Below, piece after piece: positions 16,192 through 17,160 of a stretch of DNA of 17,160 nt. Source of the DNA: an uncultured Odoribacter sp. (GTDB lineage Bacteria; Bacteroidota; Bacteroidia; Bacteroidales; Marinifilaceae). The stretch is taken from positions 1 to 17,160 of the forward strand of contig CAJJNP010000056.1 of the NCBI GenBank assembly GCA_905193145.1, in the 5' to 3' direction. The notes beneath the pieces were generated by a model. That model was not told where the DNA came from. It searched no databases and saw only the letters and a program-made list of their open reading frames with translations. A program made the translations under genes and the position numbers. Each line of letters starts with the position of its first letter. Position 1 is the stretch's first letter.

Positions 16192-16490
16192 AGAATAAGT
16201 ATACTTGTATAGAGAATCAGTGCCCAAAATCGATTGTTTGAATGGAATTTACCATGGTCCGAAAAAATAATGTCTTTTGGCTGTCTGTTGTCTGAATGGA
16301 GAGAAACTAAATATTTCTAATAGGGTGGAAGAGCCAAAAAGCAGATGGATGAAATTTTAATTTATGTAGGTGGAACACAATCAAAAGAACTGAGAATGTA
16401 AATTATGAGGCAGACTGATTCCTTATCAAAAGCGATTGATAGTGCAAATAATGTAATATTTCAGAGTCTGTTATCATATTTAAAGATATT

Positions 16491-16577
16491 AATCGGGACA
16501 AATTTTCTGTTTTATTGTATAAAATCGGGTCAAATTGGCCTGATTTCTACTTAAAAAAACATTATTCTGTCCCGATT
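16491..16577. repeat. Inverted repeat around AATCGGGACA
   Basis: AATCGGGACA (16491-16500) is repeated exactly in inverse as TGTCCCGATT (16568-16577), 67 bases apart. A third related copy, AATCGGGTCA, in direct orientation at 16523-16532 forms an imperfect hairpin with TTGGCCTGATTT (16535-16546). Together there are three copies of AATCGGG(A/T)CA in two orientations, which could be protein-binding sites. Confidence 0.65.
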
Positions 16578-16583
16578 CAGCAG

Positions 16584-16591
16584 TAGCTTTG
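16584..16591 (+). promoter_or_regulatory. Candidate -7 box TAGCTTTG
   Basis: TAGCTTTG followed by CA matches TAnnTTTG. It starts 7 bases after the right arm of the AATCGGGACA inverted repeat, so a protein bound there would overlap the promoter. No good -33 element is seen. Confidence 0.4.
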
Positions 16592-16658
16592 CAAGAATGG
16601 ACTTTCACTGTAAAAAGAAGTAAGTGGACTTGTATTTTTTCCAAAGTAGACCGTCTCA

Positions 16659-16691
16659 CTACTTTTGTCTGATTTGATTTTACAAAAGTAG
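16659..16691. repeat. 10-bp inverted repeat carrying facing -7 boxes
   Basis: CTACTTTTGT (16659-16668) and ACAAAAGTAG (16682-16691) are perfect inverse copies with a 13-nt spacer. Each arm contains TACTTTTG, a full -7 consensus match: on plus at 16660-16667 and on minus at 16690-16683, so the two would fire towards each other. It could equally be an operator or a hairpin. Confidence 0.6.
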
Positions 16692-16719
16692 AGTCATTCA
16701 AGCTTTGTGATTGCCTATT

Positions 16720-16824
16720 ATGACGGAAAACAGAAAGGAGGAACTTATTATGCTTGACGCGAGGCTCGGAAGAGGGGATGACTGTCGTCAATCTCTTTTC
16801 CTAAAATGCCGAACATTTTGCTGA
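16720..16824 (+). CDS. Small ORF with a strong Shine-Dalgarno sequence, possibly a truncated gene start
   Basis: ATG 16720 opens a 34-codon frame (MTENRKEELIMLDARLGRGD and 14 further residues) ending at TGA 16822-16824. An internal ATG at 16750 is preceded by AAAGGAGG (16734-16741) at 8-nt spacing, an ideal Shine-Dalgarno site that is unusual in Bacteroides, and would give a 24-residue peptide. A -7 box lies about 55 bases upstream. The end of the frame runs into the first copy of the 21-bp direct repeat, so the original gene may have been cut there. I do not recognise the peptide. Expression is unproven. Confidence 0.3.
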   Translation: MTENRKEELIMLDARLGRGDDCRQSLFLKCRTFC

Positions 16825-16865
16825 TTCCGACAAAAATGGCCAAAAACATTTTGCTGATTCCGACA
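16812..16865. repeat. Exact 21-bp direct repeat with 33-bp period
   Basis: The 21 bases at 16812-16832 (beginning AACATTTTGCTG) are repeated exactly at 16845-16865. Looser similarity (AAAATGsC) extends upstream of each copy from 16803 and 16833. The period is 33 bp, that is 11 codons. On the minus strand an ATG at 16866 opens a 21-codon frame ending at 16801 in which SESAKC occurs twice. Confidence 0.85.
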
Positions 16866-16900
16866 TTTTGTGTGTTTTTGTAATAAAATGGGCTTCATTT

Positions 16901-16969
16901 TTCGGTCATTGCTACATTTTTTGAAGGGGCTTCAAAGTGTAGCAGTAAATGTAGCAAATAATGACCGAA
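16901..16969. repeat. Large nested inverted repeat with two alternative pairings
   Basis: The left arm 16901-16919 (TTCGGTCATTGCTACATTT) is the exact inverse of 16947-16969 except for a 4-nt insertion AATA in the right arm. Nested inside is the hairpin TTTGAAG-GGG-CTTCAAA (16920-16936). GCTACA (16911-16916) can pair either with TGTAGC at 16938-16943 or with the second TGTAGC at 16950-16955. TTTGAAGG recurs at 16971-16978 and 17070-17077. Confidence 0.8.
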
Positions 16970-17025
16970 CTTTGAAGGCTAAACCCTACATTCAGGCTTT
17001 CACCTTGTTGGGACGCAAAAATAAA

Positions 17026-17058
17026 AAAGCACCGTAATCAGTTGATATCCGGTGCTTT
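17026..17058 (-). terminator. Intrinsic terminator for a minus-strand transcript entering from the right
   Basis: A 9-bp stem, AAAGCACCG (17026-17034) with CGGTGCTTT (17050-17058), has a 15-nt loop. On the minus strand it is followed by TTTATTTTTG, a good U-tail. On the plus strand the downstream side is poor in T. It implies a transcribed gene to the right of this position. Confidence 0.75.
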
Positions 17059-17105
17059 GAATGACTTTTTTGAAGGCTTTTGTGAAGTCCTTCGTTTTTG
17101 TTTCA

Positions 17106-17129
17106 GCGGAGAGACAGGGTTTTGAACCT
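17106..17129 (-). other. tRNA-Ser 3'-end-like sequence, possible attachment site
   Basis: Read on the minus strand the sequence is AGGTTCAAAACCC followed by TGTCTCTCCGC. It resembles the T-arm and acceptor end of a tRNA-Ser (GGTTCGAATCCC, then CTCTCTCCGC), but the T-stem does not pair properly, so it is not a functional tRNA 3' half. Up to the window edge the upstream sequence does not fold as the rest of a tRNA. Tyrosine recombinases of Bacteroides elements often use tRNA 3' ends, so it could be an att remnant. Confidence 0.3.
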
Positions 17130-17160
17130 ACAACTCTAACCGCTTATATTTCAGCTACTT

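Larger units (their letters stand above)
16192..17160. other. 969-base stretch without a convincing gene, rich in repeats
   Basis: All six frames are broken. The longest frame (minus strand, 16791-16489, 100 residues) has no recognisable motif and runs across inverted repeats. From 16192 to about 16490 I see nothing beyond A/T-rich sequence with scattered stops. From 16491 to the window edge the DNA is full of inverted and direct repeats, promoter-like boxes and a terminator, listed separately. A sequence like the 3' end of a tRNA near the right edge and this density of structure suggest the margin of an integrated or decayed mobile element. Confidence 0.6.

Noticed and set aside
16489..16791. 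100-residue minus-strand frame in the right-end region
   Set aside because: No domain or composition typical of a protein; it crosses inverted repeats and promoter-like boxes.
16801..16865. CRISPR-like array from the repeated 21-mer
   Set aside because: Only two copies with a 12-nt gap and no cas genes.

Overview
The window looks like a chromosomal segment of a gut Bacteroides/Phocaeicola-type bacterium. Supporting signs are moderate-to-low G+C, A-rich leaders mostly without Shine-Dalgarno sequences, -7 boxes of the Bacteroides form TAnnTTTG ahead of several genes, Bacteroidales-type lipoproteins, and an rpsO-pnp pair of Bacteroides type.

Layout. (1) 1-3138: an accessory cell-surface locus with the C-terminal part of a probable PKD-like lipoprotein, a terminator, a broken TlpA/thioredoxin-like lipoprotein gene (882-1929, in-frame TAG plus a frameshift) and a secreted amidohydrolase. 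(2) 3139-7115: housekeeping genes. rpsO (S15) and pnp (PNPase) each have their own terminator, followed by a divergent PdxA-family gene that keeps the metal-binding histidines but lacks the usual substrate-loop signatures. (3) 7097-8050, minus strand: a GNAT-type N-acyltransferase of the OlsB/GlsB kind, sharing a bidirectional terminator with the pdxA-like gene. (4) 8222-10733: a clostripain-family lipoprotein protease followed almost without gap by a MATE exporter. (5) 13750-10742, minus strand: a polyphosphate operon, ppk1 then Ppx/GppA. ppk1 carries a TGA 31 codons before its apparent natural end, and the lost tail is still readable and in frame up to 3 nt from the ppx start. (6) 15101-13905, minus strand: an A-type flavodiiron protein (O2/NO detoxification) with a strong terminator. 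(7) 15295-16191: a small bacterial-PH-domain protein and a GNAT acetyltransferase that resemble B. subtilis YvbH and YvbK.

(8) 16192-17160 holds no convincing ordinary gene. It is dense in structure: inverted repeats, two -7-like boxes facing each other across a 10-bp inverted repeat, a small ORF with an atypically strong Shine-Dalgarno sequence, a 21-bp direct repeat, a large nested hairpin with two alternative pairings, a minus-strand terminator, and a sequence resembling the 3' end of a tRNA-Ser. It reads like the edge or scar of a mobile element.

I see no defence system, CRISPR array or complete mobile element. The most notable points are the three coding lesions (two in the tlpA-like gene, one in ppk1), the altered PdxA-like enzyme, the PH/GNAT pair, and the structured non-coding right end.
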